Positions 6,629 to 15,695 of a stretch of DNA of 38,111 nucleotides are shown piece after piece (the stretch's first letter is position 1; the number at the start of each line of letters is the position of its first letter). Source of the stretch: Clostridia bacterium. GTDB taxonomy: Bacteria; Bacillota; Clostridia; Oscillospirales; Acutalibacteraceae. The DNA is taken from NCBI GenBank assembly GCA_017625835.1, contig JAGAKF010000020.1:1-38111 (forward strand). Direction: 5' to 3'. The notes beneath the pieces were generated by a model. The model made no database searches, was not told the origin of the DNA, and was given only the letters and a program-made list of their open reading frames with translations. The position numbers and the translations under genes were made by a program.

Positions 6629-7996
6629 ATGCAGGAACGTGCAAAACAATCCGTTTTAAACAAGTCAATAATCGTTCTCATCGGTGCTCTTCTTATGGGC
6701 TTTCTGTGGCGTGTAAGAGGAACTCACGGATGGGGTTCATCCTGGGGCCTTCTTAATGCGGGCATAGTATTTATTCTCTTTATCACGGTCGCAATCGGTG
6801 AAAGAAAAAAGATGAACTTTGCCTGGACTTCACTTACGGCTCTTTCGTTTATGATAACCGTTCCCGCGTGGGGAACTTTGCTCAGCCAGATTACGGGTGT
6901 TCTCAATCTTGACGAAGGCTTTGCGTACATTTCACCGTGGTCAGGTGTATTTATGATGCTTTGCCTCGGTTTCGGTGTTGCCTCGGTCTTCGGCGTGTTG
7001 CTCGGAAGAGGATTCAGCGACAAGCAGTGGAAATTCTACCACGTTTTAATTCTTGTTGCCGTCTTCTTTGCCGCCTATTACATTGCAATGGCAACAGTTT
7101 CACATTGGATTCTCGATCTCGTTCAGCCTGAATCGGCAAAGGTATTTGTCGATGACCTGAGAAAAGTCGGCATTGAAGGCAGTGCTTACGAAGTGTTTAT
7201 GGAGCACTTTGACAACGATTCCTGGGCCAAGAAGTTCACGGTAGATGCTCTCGGCAGAACAAGCTCTGCAGGCAGAAACTACTTCCAGGAAGTTATGACA
7301 ATATCTTCCGCAGTCAGTGCAATCGCAGTCCTGCTTACAACAAGATTTGTTATCAAAGACAAGCGTGCAGCAACAACAGGCTTTGTAACCTGCTGTGCAT
7401 TCGCATTTTCAATCACATTCTCTGACCTTTTCTTCTACTTCGGCGAAGGCGGATATCATATGCTTAAGGGCAATCCTTTCCCTGACAGCTTTGCTCCGTG
7501 GTCACTCTGGGAATATTTCACAGGCTTCTTTGCAGGCGGAATTATCACCGCTTATCTTGTAAACATCAAGCCTGAGAAAGATGTTGACGAAGCGATTTTA
7601 GCAAAGATACCCGAAAAAGCGTCGAACATTTTAACGTTCCTTCTCGGCTTTATCGGAATGATCGGAATTACAGTTGTACGTCCCGTTCTTGAACGTTTTG
7701 ACGATTCGGACAATCAGATTCTTGCAACAATAATTTCCGTCGTAGCTACCGTATTGGTCGTTGCAATCCTTGCAAAGAAATACGGCATTGCTCTTGAGAA
7801 AATTTCGTATGAGAAATTCTGCACAGTTGCACTCCCCTGTTTCGTTATTTATATTTTCACAGCATATATGTTCATCGGTTGCGGTGAATACCAGAACTTC
7901 ACGAGCCTTAATATGTTGCACAACATTCTCGTTACGGTTTCACTGGCACTCATTTCCATATGGAGCGCTGCAAAAATTATCAAACTTAACAAATAA
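6629..7996 (+). CDS. Polytopic membrane protein of unknown function
   Basis: I do not recognise this 455-residue protein. It has about ten hydrophobic segments, with a conserved-looking first loop WRVRGTHGWGSSWG at about 21-34. A larger soluble stretch at about 135-195 is rich in D, E and K. The first in-frame ATG (6611) lies before the ribosome site AGGAGGG at 6616-6622, so the ATG at 6629 is taken as the start. The gene is monocistronic, with its own promoter and a strong terminator, and diverges from tarIJ. The charged motif near the N-terminus and the many membrane spans would suit a transporter or a membrane enzyme. The sequence gives no further clue. Confidence 0.75.
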   Translation: MQERAKQSVLNKSIIVLIGALLMGFLWRVRGTHGWGSSWGLLNAGIVFILFITVAIGERKKMNFAWTSLTALSFMITVPAWGTLLSQITGVLNLDEGFAYISPWSGVFMMLCLGFGVASVFGVLLGRGFSDKQWKFYHVLILVAVFFAAYYIAMATVSHWILDLVQPESAKVFVDDLRKVGIEGSAYEVFMEHFDNDSWAKKFTVDALGRTSSAGRNYFQEVMTISSAVSAIAVLLTTRFVIKDKRAATTGFVTCCAFAFSITFSDLFFYFGEGGYHMLKGNPFPDSFAPWSLWEYFTGFFAGGIITAYLVNIKPEKDVDEAILAKIPEKASNILTFLLGFIGMIGITVVRPVLERFDDSDNQILATIISVVATVLVVAILAKKYGIALEKISYEKFCTVALPCFVIYIFTAYMFIGCGEYQNFTSLNMLHNILVTVSLALISIWSAAKIIKLNK

Positions 7997-8003
7997 TACT
8001 TTG

Positions 8004-8033
8004 GCGGGGTAGAAAAACTACCCCGCTGTTTTT
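8004..8033 (+). terminator. Intrinsic terminator after the membrane-protein gene
   Basis: GCGGGGTAG (8004-8012) pairs with CTACCCCGC (8018-8026) around loop AAAAA, followed by TGTTTTTA. It abuts the stop of the convergent small gene. Confidence 0.9.
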
Positions 8034-8211
8034 ATAAATCGTCTGCGTCCTGGATCGGCACTCCGCCGTCCTCGGGAGTTCCCGTATAGCTTCCAAGAGC
8101 ATCGAAAACACCGTCCTCGTCCGCTGTCTCCCACTCTTCAATAATGGATTCTACGAGCGGAGACAGTTTTCTCTGCTTCTTTGAATTTTTATTCTTATTT
8201 TTCTTTTCCAT
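8032..8211 (-). CDS. Small charged protein, 59 residues, unknown
   Basis: Not recognised. The ATG at 8211 sits six bases after a perfect GGAGGT site, and a longer start upstream lacks one. The first 16 residues are very basic (K and N rich, KKQRK at 11-15). The rest is acidic: ESIIEEWETADEDG, then a short tail ending DADDL. There is no membrane segment. The gene shares a short divergent region with the MltG-like gene. The good ribosome site argues that it is translated. A regulatory peptide or a nucleic-acid-associated protein are open guesses. Confidence 0.55.
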   Translation of the reverse strand: MEKKNKNKNSKKQRKLSPLVESIIEEWETADEDGVFDALGSYTGTPEDGGVPIQDADDL

Positions 8212-8255
8212 AATCTCACCTCCGTGTTTATTATCTGCCGACGAAAACGCTTTTA

Positions 8256-8284
8256 TTGACACGGAGTAAAAATTAATGTATTAT
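8256..8284 (+). promoter_or_regulatory. Sigma-A promoter of the MltG-like gene
   Basis: TTGACA at 8256-8261 and TATTAT at 8279-8284 with 17 bp spacing. Confidence 0.8.
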
Positions 8285-8320
8285 TGCTTCAGAAAATTAA
8301 AACAACCGAGGTAAAAATAA

Positions 8321-9187
8321 ATGAAAAAAATACTTTGCATTCTTCTTTGCTGCATTCTTGCGTTGCTGACTTTTTCCGCCTGCGAAAAGGGCGAAGGTAT
8401 TCCGTACCTTACAACCGAAAGCGCAACAACAACGGTAAAAAACACAGCAACCGTAACCTTCCCCGAAGGCTATACCATTATTGAGATTGCAGAAAGACTT
8501 GAAGAAAACGGCGTGTGTTCAAAGGATGATTTTCTCAGGGTATGCAACGAGCCTTTCGAAGGAATTGAGATTTCAAATCCCGACGAGCGAGTATTTCTCC
8601 TCGAGGGTTATGTTTTCCCCGACACTTATGAATTTTACCTTAATTCAGATGCAAAAAGCGTGCTGAAAAAATTCATTGATAATTTCAACAAAAAGATAAC
8701 ACCCGATATGAAGCAGAAAGCAGCAGAACTCGGAATGACCATTGACGAGGTTATCACTCTAGCCTCAATCATACAAAAAGAGTGCGACGCGGACATTACA
8801 GAGTGTGCAAACGTTGCTTCGGTTTTTCATAACAGACTCAGGAGTCCCTCATTCCCCAAGCTTGAAAGCGATGTTACAACCTTTTACATCAAAAACAGTC
8901 TCGGCGACTACCTCGGCTACAAAAAAGATTCTGAGGGTAAGGGACTTGCACTTGAACAGCAGAGTGAAGACATCATCCGTTATATGAACCTTTACAGCAC
9001 TTATTATTGCAAAGGTCTTTCCGCAGGGCCGATCTGTAACCCGGGTATAAAGGCGATCACAGCAACTCTTAACCCGAGCGATACGAAGTATTATTTCTTC
9101 CTTACCGACCCGACAGGTGTTGATTTCTACTACGCGGAAACAATTTCACAGCATCAGAAAAACGGCAAAACAGCAGGATTATTCTGA
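8321..9187 (+). CDS. MltG/YceG-like endolytic transglycosylase, lipoprotein form
   Basis: A 288-residue YceG-family protein, expected to cleave nascent peptidoglycan strands outside the membrane. LEGYVFPDTYEF at 94-105 and ASIIQKE at 148-154 with likely catalytic E154 are diagnostic. VASVFHNRL (165-173) and GLSAGPICNPG near the C-terminus also fit. Classical MltG is anchored by an N-terminal transmembrane helix and has a LysM-like part. Here residues 1-21 read as a lipoprotein signal with lipobox FSAC (C21), so it would be lipid-anchored. A short T-rich linker follows. The ribosome site is GAGGT. The gene appears monocistronic. Confidence 0.85.
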   Translation: MKKILCILLCCILALLTFSACEKGEGIPYLTTESATTTVKNTATVTFPEGYTIIEIAERLEENGVCSKDDFLRVCNEPFEGIEISNPDERVFLLEGYVFPDTYEFYLNSDAKSVLKKFIDNFNKKITPDMKQKAAELGMTIDEVITLASIIQKECDADITECANVASVFHNRLRSPSFPKLESDVTTFYIKNSLGDYLGYKKDSEGKGLALEQQSEDIIRYMNLYSTYYCKGLSAGPICNPGIKAITATLNPSDTKYYFFLTDPTGVDFYYAETISQHQKNGKTAGLF

Positions 9188-9192
9188 CAAAA

Positions 9193-9230
9193 AAGAAGCA
9201 TAGCGCCAAGCTATGCTTCTTGATTTTTTA
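9193..9230. terminator. Bidirectional intrinsic terminator
   Basis: AAGAAGCATAGC (9193-9204) pairs with GCTATGCTTCTT (9210-9221). A T-run lies on the plus side and an A-run before it. It serves the MltG-like gene and the convergent deacetylase. Confidence 0.9.
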
Positions 9231-9923
9231 TAAAAGTACTTCTCTGTTCGTTCCGTAGAAAATATCGTCGCGGTTTGAAATAAACTTAAAGAAATCCTCA
9301 ACCTGCTTCCAGTTTGTGCTGTCGATATCCATTTCGTATGAATGTCCCCAGATATAAAAAATCTGCGGTATATCAGGCTGCATTTCAATGAATGAACAAG
9401 CCATTCTGTACATTCTTTCGAAGTTTGAATAGTGAACGTTCGGGTTCAGTCTGTAAAGGTTTTCCTGAACATCAAAGCTGTCCGTATCCGTAATCGTACG
9501 GCAGTAACTGATTTTAGTGTTTTCCTTTATGATCTGTGCAACCCTGTCGTCGTTGTTCACTCCGCCGCAAGGGTAAGCCATTCCGACAATGTCATATCCG
9601 ACAAGCTTTTCAAGGTTCTTGCGGTCCTCCTCAACCTGACGGATGATTTCTTTTTCATCAAGTGTTGTAAGGTTCGGGTGCGTAAGAGTGTGTACAGCCA
9701 CCTCGTGACCGTCGTAAATATGAGCCACATCCTCGGGCTTTATTTTATAGTGAGCAATCTTCTGATCCGCTATAGTAAGGAAACCGCCTGCCCCAAGAAG
9801 CTCCGAATTCACGTTGAAAGTTGCTTTGAGATTATATTTATTCAGCAGTTCGACCATTCTCACGTCCTGAAGAACGGCATCGTCAAAGCTGAAGGTTATT
9901 GCTTTCATTTTTCCGTTAAACAT
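9228..9923 (-). CDS. Polysaccharide deacetylase (CE4, NodB homology)
   Basis: A 231-residue CE4-type deacetylase. Motif 1 is FSFDDA with D14 and D15. The metal histidines are H78 and H82 in HTLTH. YPCGG at 117-121 and WGHSYE near residue 193 are the later motifs. There is no signal peptide or membrane helix, unlike many peptidoglycan deacetylases, so it probably acts in the cytoplasm or on a soluble acetylated sugar. ATG follows GGAGGCG. It is a single gene with its own promoter, divergent from guaB. The exact substrate is not readable. Confidence 0.85.
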   Translation of the reverse strand: MFNGKMKAITFSFDDAVLQDVRMVELLNKYNLKATFNVNSELLGAGGFLTIADQKIAHYKIKPEDVAHIYDGHEVAVHTLTHPNLTTLDEKEIIRQVEEDRKNLEKLVGYDIVGMAYPCGGVNNDDRVAQIIKENTKISYCRTITDTDSFDVQENLYRLNPNVHYSNFERMYRMACSFIEMQPDIPQIFYIWGHSYEMDIDSTNWKQVEDFFKFISNRDDIFYGTNREVLL

Positions 9924-9941
9924 ATTATCGCCTCCGAAAAT

Positions 9942-9970
9942 ATTATATTATTTGAACATTGAAAGGTCAA
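9942..9970 (-). promoter_or_regulatory. Sigma-A promoter of the deacetylase gene
   Basis: Minus-strand TTGACC (9965-9970) and TATAAT (9942-9947) with 17 bp spacing. Confidence 0.85.
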
Positions 9971-10015
9971 TAGAATATTTTCTTTGATATTTTCAAAAAA
10001 ATGTTTAAATAATCA

Positions 10016-10044
10016 TTGCATTTTCGTGAAATTCACGTTATAAT
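10016..10044 (+). promoter_or_regulatory. Sigma-A promoter of guaB
   Basis: TTGCAT at 10016-10021 and TATAAT at 10039-10044, 17 bp apart. The leader to the ATG is about 35 bases. Confidence 0.85.
10025..10037. promoter_or_regulatory. Operator-like palindrome in the guaB promoter spacer
   Basis: CGTGAA-A-TTCACG is a perfect 13-bp palindrome set exactly between the -35 and -10 boxes. A repressor bound there would block polymerase. The regulator is unknown, and chance occurrence cannot be excluded. Confidence 0.4.
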
Positions 10045-10085
10045 AAAACAATTTAAAAAATCGATACAGTTGAGGAGGATTTTGA

Positions 10086-11552
<1,467 letters not shown>

Positions 11553-11561
11553 ATCACAACG

Positions 11562-11594
11562 AAAGCCTTGCTGTAAAAAGCAGGGCTTTTTTGT
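11562..11594 (+). terminator. Intrinsic terminator of guaB
   Basis: AAAGCCTTGCT (11562-11572) pairs with AGCAGGGCTTT (11579-11589), with one G-U pair, followed by TTTTTG. Confidence 0.85.
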
Positions 11595-11643
11595 TTGGTA
11601 ATTTTGCAGTTCTACAGAATATTTCTGCATTTCGGCTGAAAAT

Positions 11644-11672
11644 TTGCTTTACCGCGCTGGAAATGCTATAAT
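11644..11672 (+). promoter_or_regulatory. Sigma-A promoter of the lipoprotein gene at 11760
   Basis: TTGCTT (11644-11649) and TATAAT (11667-11672) with 17 bp spacing. The leader is about 80 bases and carries no clear structure. Confidence 0.75.
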
Positions 11673-11759
11673 GTCAAAAATAATTATTATGTCACAAATT
11701 TGTTTTACGCTGACTACTATACAGAAAACAAAAAACCAAGCTTCAAAGGAGAGAGTGTT

Positions 11760-12542
11760 ATGAAAAAGTTTTTACGCTTATTGGCAATTCTGCTTTGTTT
11801 CGTATCCTGTTTCAGTCTGTTCGGGTGTATCGGTCCGGGACTTTCCGATTACCACGAAGTACTTTTCGGTAACTACACGTTCTTCAGCACAGGCGGCAAA
11901 AACTATTCAATCAGCGACGGCATAACCGATATATTCGGATATATCTACAAATACACCTACGACAAAACAGAAACATACATCGCAGCGCATCTTTTTCAGG
12001 TCGTGGATGCTGACACAGCCGGTGACCGTGATAATGTTCTTTCCGAAAGATATGATCACGGAACTACTTACAGCGTGCTGTATGATAAAATGATCCTTTT
12101 CTGCGCAAAAGACAGAACGACAACAGAATTTGACACTTATGAAGAATTCCTTGAATACTGTAAGAACAACAATATTGAACTCCACAACTGGCGGTATCCG
12201 TCAGGAGGCGGTCATACGGAATCGGTTGAAACAGAACTCACGGGCGGTTATTCAATCCACAATCTGCGCGGACACAACAGTGCAATATCCTTTAACGGCA
12301 AGGAAATAATTTACGGCTACATAACCGATATCGAAACCACTCAACAGCAAATCAAGTTCCGTCTGCGCCGTACAAACTATGGATACGATGCTGAATATCC
12401 CGAAGAAGTAAACGTCGGATTAACTGAGCTTTCGGACGAGCCTGTCGGAAAATACAGACGTGGCTTTTTAGACTACTCTGATGTTTATTACGACAAAATG
12501 ATTACGATAGATATCGAAACCGGCAAAATATCGGAAGAATAA
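11760..12542 (+). CDS. Predicted lipoprotein of unknown function
   Basis: A 260-residue exported protein. Residues 1-23 form a lipoprotein signal with lipobox LFGC (C23). The ATG at 11760 follows AGGAGAGA; an upstream in-frame start lacks such a site and would bury the signal. The mature part is rich in Y, D and T, with many short beta-prone stretches such as GHTESVETELTGGYS. I recognise no domain. No other gene seems co-transcribed, and the next gene has its own promoter. It may be a surface or sensory lipoprotein, which is a guess. Confidence 0.7.
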   Translation: MKKFLRLLAILLCFVSCFSLFGCIGPGLSDYHEVLFGNYTFFSTGGKNYSISDGITDIFGYIYKYTYDKTETYIAAHLFQVVDADTAGDRDNVLSERYDHGTTYSVLYDKMILFCAKDRTTTEFDTYEEFLEYCKNNNIELHNWRYPSGGGHTESVETELTGGYSIHNLRGHNSAISFNGKEIIYGYITDIETTQQQIKFRLRRTNYGYDAEYPEEVNVGLTELSDEPVGKYRRGFLDYSDVYYDKMITIDIETGKISEE

Positions 12543-12568
12543 AAGCTGACATACTCCCCTGCCTGCAC

Positions 12569-12596
12569 TTGTCAAAATCCCATAAAGTGCTATAAT
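12569..12596 (+). promoter_or_regulatory. Sigma-A promoter of the serine hydrolase gene
   Basis: TTGTCA (12569-12574) and TATAAT (12591-12596) with 16 bp spacing, before the GGAGGCGG ribosome site. Confidence 0.7.
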
Positions 12597-12625
12597 AGAA
12601 ACATTAAATTTCCCGGAGGCGGCTT

Positions 12626-14149
12626 ATGAGCGTTACGACAAAGGTTTCGTCAAAAGTAATTTACGAATTCTATAAAGATCTTGAAAAAAATGATATAGAA
12701 AACCACGCTCTCATTCTTATGAAAGACGGCGAAATCGTTTTTGAGAATTACGTATATCCGTATTCTGCCGATATGCCTCACACGATGTTTTCTGTCACAA
12801 AGTCAGTTGTTTCAACTGCGGTCGGTTTCGCTGTTGACGAAGGGTTACTTTCGCTCGACGACAGAATCATCGACATTTTCACAGAATATCCTCACGATAA
12901 CAGCGAAGAATGGGAGAATCTTACACTTCGTCACGTTATTACGATGCAAAGCAACAAGGAATTCAGCTTTACACAGGATATGACGGGTGATTACGTTGAA
13001 ATGTTTATGAAAGCACCTTTCAGAAAGACTGACAGAGGATTTTTGTACAGCAACAACGATGCTCAGGTTGCCGCTTCTGCTGTGCAGAAAATGGCAGGGA
13101 TGAACCTCGTTGAGTATCTTACTCCCCGCCTTTTTGAGCCTCTCGGAATTGAAAAGCCTTTCTGGGAGACGAACCTGAACAACGAAAATATCGGCGGTAC
13201 AGGATGCCACCTTAAGCTCCGCGATCTTGTAAAAATCTGTCAGTGTTATGCTGACGGCGGCAAGTGGAACGGAAAACAGGTTATCCCCGAATGGTGGACA
13301 AAAGAGGCTACGCGGCTTCAGGTTGCGCATAAAAACGGAAAAGATCAGGGATACGGTTATCTTTTCTGGATTTTTGAAAAGCACTTCAGTATGGACGGTT
13401 TATTCGGACAGAGGGTTACTTATCTCCCCGAGTATAACGCAGTTATGGCAAGCTTTAACGCTTGTGTACACGACAATAAATTCACGAGAGCTTTTGACAA
13501 TATTCTTCCGAAAGCTTTTGAGGAAACCAGCGACGGTGAATGGGACGAAAAACTGCAAGAACACCTGAGAAAACTTGATAAAAAGCCTGTAAAATGTGCG
13601 CAAGTTCCGTATGTTCCGACGGGTAAAACATTTTACCTCAGCAAGTTTTCCGACATCATTGCAAAGCTTTCTTTCCCCGCAAGCCTTATTCCGCGTTCAA
13701 TAACCTCAAGCTATGCAAAACGTCCGACTTCAAACCTTAATGAAGTTTCCTTTGAGCTGACAGACGATGTCTTCACGGTCAGATGGAAAGAGGAGGAAGA
13801 CGAGGTCATTATTAATTGCGGTCTTGACGGTGAACCGCGATTTTCAGAATGTCAGATCAAGGGCTACCAATATAAAATATGGGCATACGCTTTTATAAAG
13901 GACGGCAAACTCAACGCAGTTGTCAAGCCGATAAATACACTTGCAACTCAGTACATAACGTTCGATTTTGCAGAAGACCGTGTTAAGCTTCAGTTCAAAT
14001 CAAACCCGAGTTTCGTTGAATTCATAAAGAAAAACGCTGACCAGAGTTCTTTTGTTAAGAAAAGCGGCAAATTAAGACCGCTGATTATCAAAGCTATCGA
14101 CAAAGCGCTCGGTACAACGGAAAGACCGATGACTTTCAAGAAAAAATAA
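12626..14149 (+). CDS. Serine hydrolase, class C beta-lactamase/DD-peptidase-like
   Basis: A 507-residue protein of the beta-lactamase-related SxxK family. The nucleophile motif SVTK is at S56-K59 and the second motif YSN at 141-143. The surrounding LTLRHVITMQS and YGYLFWI segments are typical. Family members include AmpC-like lactamases, D-aminopeptidases, esterases and EstB-type hydrolases. Residues from about 330 form a beta-rich extension I cannot assign. No signal peptide is visible, so it may be cytoplasmic and more likely an esterase or amidase than an antibiotic-resistance enzyme. It is transcribed alone, with a strong shared terminator. Confidence 0.8.
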   Translation: MSVTTKVSSKVIYEFYKDLEKNDIENHALILMKDGEIVFENYVYPYSADMPHTMFSVTKSVVSTAVGFAVDEGLLSLDDRIIDIFTEYPHDNSEEWENLTLRHVITMQSNKEFSFTQDMTGDYVEMFMKAPFRKTDRGFLYSNNDAQVAASAVQKMAGMNLVEYLTPRLFEPLGIEKPFWETNLNNENIGGTGCHLKLRDLVKICQCYADGGKWNGKQVIPEWWTKEATRLQVAHKNGKDQGYGYLFWIFEKHFSMDGLFGQRVTYLPEYNAVMASFNACVHDNKFTRAFDNILPKAFEETSDGEWDEKLQEHLRKLDKKPVKCAQVPYVPTGKTFYLSKFSDIIAKLSFPASLIPRSITSSYAKRPTSNLNEVSFELTDDVFTVRWKEEEDEVIINCGLDGEPRFSECQIKGYQYKIWAYAFIKDGKLNAVVKPINTLATQYITFDFAEDRVKLQFKSNPSFVEFIKKNADQSSFVKKSGKLRPLIIKAIDKALGTTERPMTFKKK

Positions 14150-14152
14150 ATT

Positions 14153-14185
14153 AAGGAGCTGTTCATTCAGAACAGCTCCTTTTGT
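14153..14185. terminator. Bidirectional intrinsic terminator
   Basis: AAGGAGCTGTTC (14153-14164) pairs with GAACAGCTCCTT (14170-14181), T-rich on both outgoing strands. It separates the serine hydrolase from the convergent GPH symporter gene. Confidence 0.9.
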
Positions 14186-14190
14186 CATAT

Positions 14191-15675
14191 TCAGATTTCT
14201 TCAAGCTCTTTTACTTTTTCTTCAACTTCTGCTCTTCTCTTCATAAGCTCAGCCTGAATCGGTTCAAGCTTTTTCTTTGAAAGCGGATAGATGATTGTAA
14301 GAATAAGTATAAGAGTGTAAACAACAGCAGGAACTACCGTGCACATCTTATAGATGTTATGGCCAAAGCTGTTAACGCTTGTTGCGATTGTGTTTCTGAC
14401 TTTGTCGGTATAGCCCGTTTTCTTAAGAAGCTGCATTCCGCCTGAGTCTGCAATAGTCTGGCCGAGCTTTCTTGAGAACGTGTAAACCGCATAAATAGCA
14501 CTCTCACTGTGTTCTCCCGTTGTGTATTCGTTATAATCAATAACGTCCATAACAATCGCCCAGTTCGTAATGCTCATAAACGAATAACCGAAGCCTGTGA
14601 TTGCCTGCATAATGAAATATGTTGTAACATTCGGAAGGAATACAGCATTGAAAATGCTTGCAAATGAAGAAAGGAAAAGACCGAAAACACAAATTTCCTT
14701 TTTGCCGAATTTTTCAACGAGCTTCGGCATAACCGGAATCATAACCGCCATAGGCGCATAGGTACAAAGAGTATTTATGATTGAAAGGTCGGAATTTCCG
14801 AAATAGTTCTTGAAAAGGTACTGATTGAATGAACCATACTGAAGAAGTCCGCTGATAAGCACACCTGAAATTGTAACCGTAATAAACGGAAGGCTTTTGA
14901 AAAGCGGACCGTATGTACGCTTAAGGTTAATCTTTTTCTTTTCGTTCGGAACTTTAACGCGTTCTTTGGTTGTCTTGAAGCAGAACAGATATGAAGCGAT
15001 TGCCAGAACAGCAAGAATTACCGCGAAGGTAAAAGCTTTTTCACCGCTGAATACCGAAACCTCTTCGTTTGTTTTCGGGTCTGTAAATTTGTTATAAACA
15101 ACCATCTGACCGAGAAGCGTAACAACCGCACCGCCGACACCGCCGCCGATTGAACGGAAGGTCGAAAGAAGTGTTCTGCCTTTCGGGTCATCAGTAATAA
15201 CGGAAGCGAGCGAACCATAAGGAATATTAACTCCCGTATAAAGCATTCCGAAGCAGGTATAAGTGATATAAGCAAAAATGAGAATAACGATATAATTATT
15301 CACAAACTTGTTGATACCGAGGAAACAAACCGCCATTGAAACGCAAAGCGGAACGGAAAGCCATTTAAGATAAGGTCTGAACTTGCCGTCTTTTGTCGGT
15401 TTTCTCGCGTCAACAATAAGTCCCCACATCGGGTCATTAATAGCGTCCCAGAGTCTTGTAACAAGGAACAAAACGGTGATATCGTTATAAACCTTATCCG
15501 AATCAAAACCGACCATAAGGCTGTCTGTATAGAAAACCTTGAGGAAGGTTGAAATGAAAGTGAGAACAAGCAGATTGCCGATATCACCGAGAGTGTATCC
15601 GAAGCCTTCTTTTATTCCGATGGCGTTAGGATGCTTGAGCGCATTGGACGGCGCTGTATCTTTTTTCTTAGCCAT
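14191..15675 (-). CDS. GPH-family sugar:cation symporter
   Basis: A 494-residue, roughly 12-helix transporter of the glycoside-pentoside-hexuronide:cation symporter family (MelB, XynB/YicJ relatives). Marks are GYTLGDIGNLL near the N-terminus and LWDAINDPMWGLIVD with K/R residues around 73-90. FRPYLKW then follows, and the second-half DVIDYNEYTTGEHSESAIY resembles MelB-type loops. The ribosome site is AAGGAG. It begins 20 bases after the GH5 gene and shares its promoter. The pair probably hydrolyses a beta-glucan outside the cell and imports the oligosaccharide. The substrate is inferred only from the neighbour. Confidence 0.88.
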   Translation of the reverse strand: MAKKKDTAPSNALKHPNAIGIKEGFGYTLGDIGNLLVLTFISTFLKVFYTDSLMVGFDSDKVYNDITVLFLVTRLWDAINDPMWGLIVDARKPTKDGKFRPYLKWLSVPLCVSMAVCFLGINKFVNNYIVILIFAYITYTCFGMLYTGVNIPYGSLASVITDDPKGRTLLSTFRSIGGGVGGAVVTLLGQMVVYNKFTDPKTNEEVSVFSGEKAFTFAVILAVLAIASYLFCFKTTKERVKVPNEKKKINLKRTYGPLFKSLPFITVTISGVLISGLLQYGSFNQYLFKNYFGNSDLSIINTLCTYAPMAVMIPVMPKLVEKFGKKEICVFGLFLSSFASIFNAVFLPNVTTYFIMQAITGFGYSFMSITNWAIVMDVIDYNEYTTGEHSESAIYAVYTFSRKLGQTIADSGGMQLLKKTGYTDKVRNTIATSVNSFGHNIYKMCTVVPAVVYTLILILTIIYPLSKKKLEPIQAELMKRRAEVEEKVKELEEI

Positions 15676-15695
15676 TCTGAATTACTCCTTCAAAA

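Noticed and set aside
9432..9962. A 176-codon plus-strand frame over the deacetylase gene and its promoter
   Set aside because: It covers the CE4 motifs in antisense and lacks a ribosome site.
12626..14149. Antibiotic-resistance beta-lactamase
   Set aside because: SxxK and YxN motifs are shared by many esterases and peptidases; no signal peptide is visible and the C-terminal extension is not seen in AmpC.
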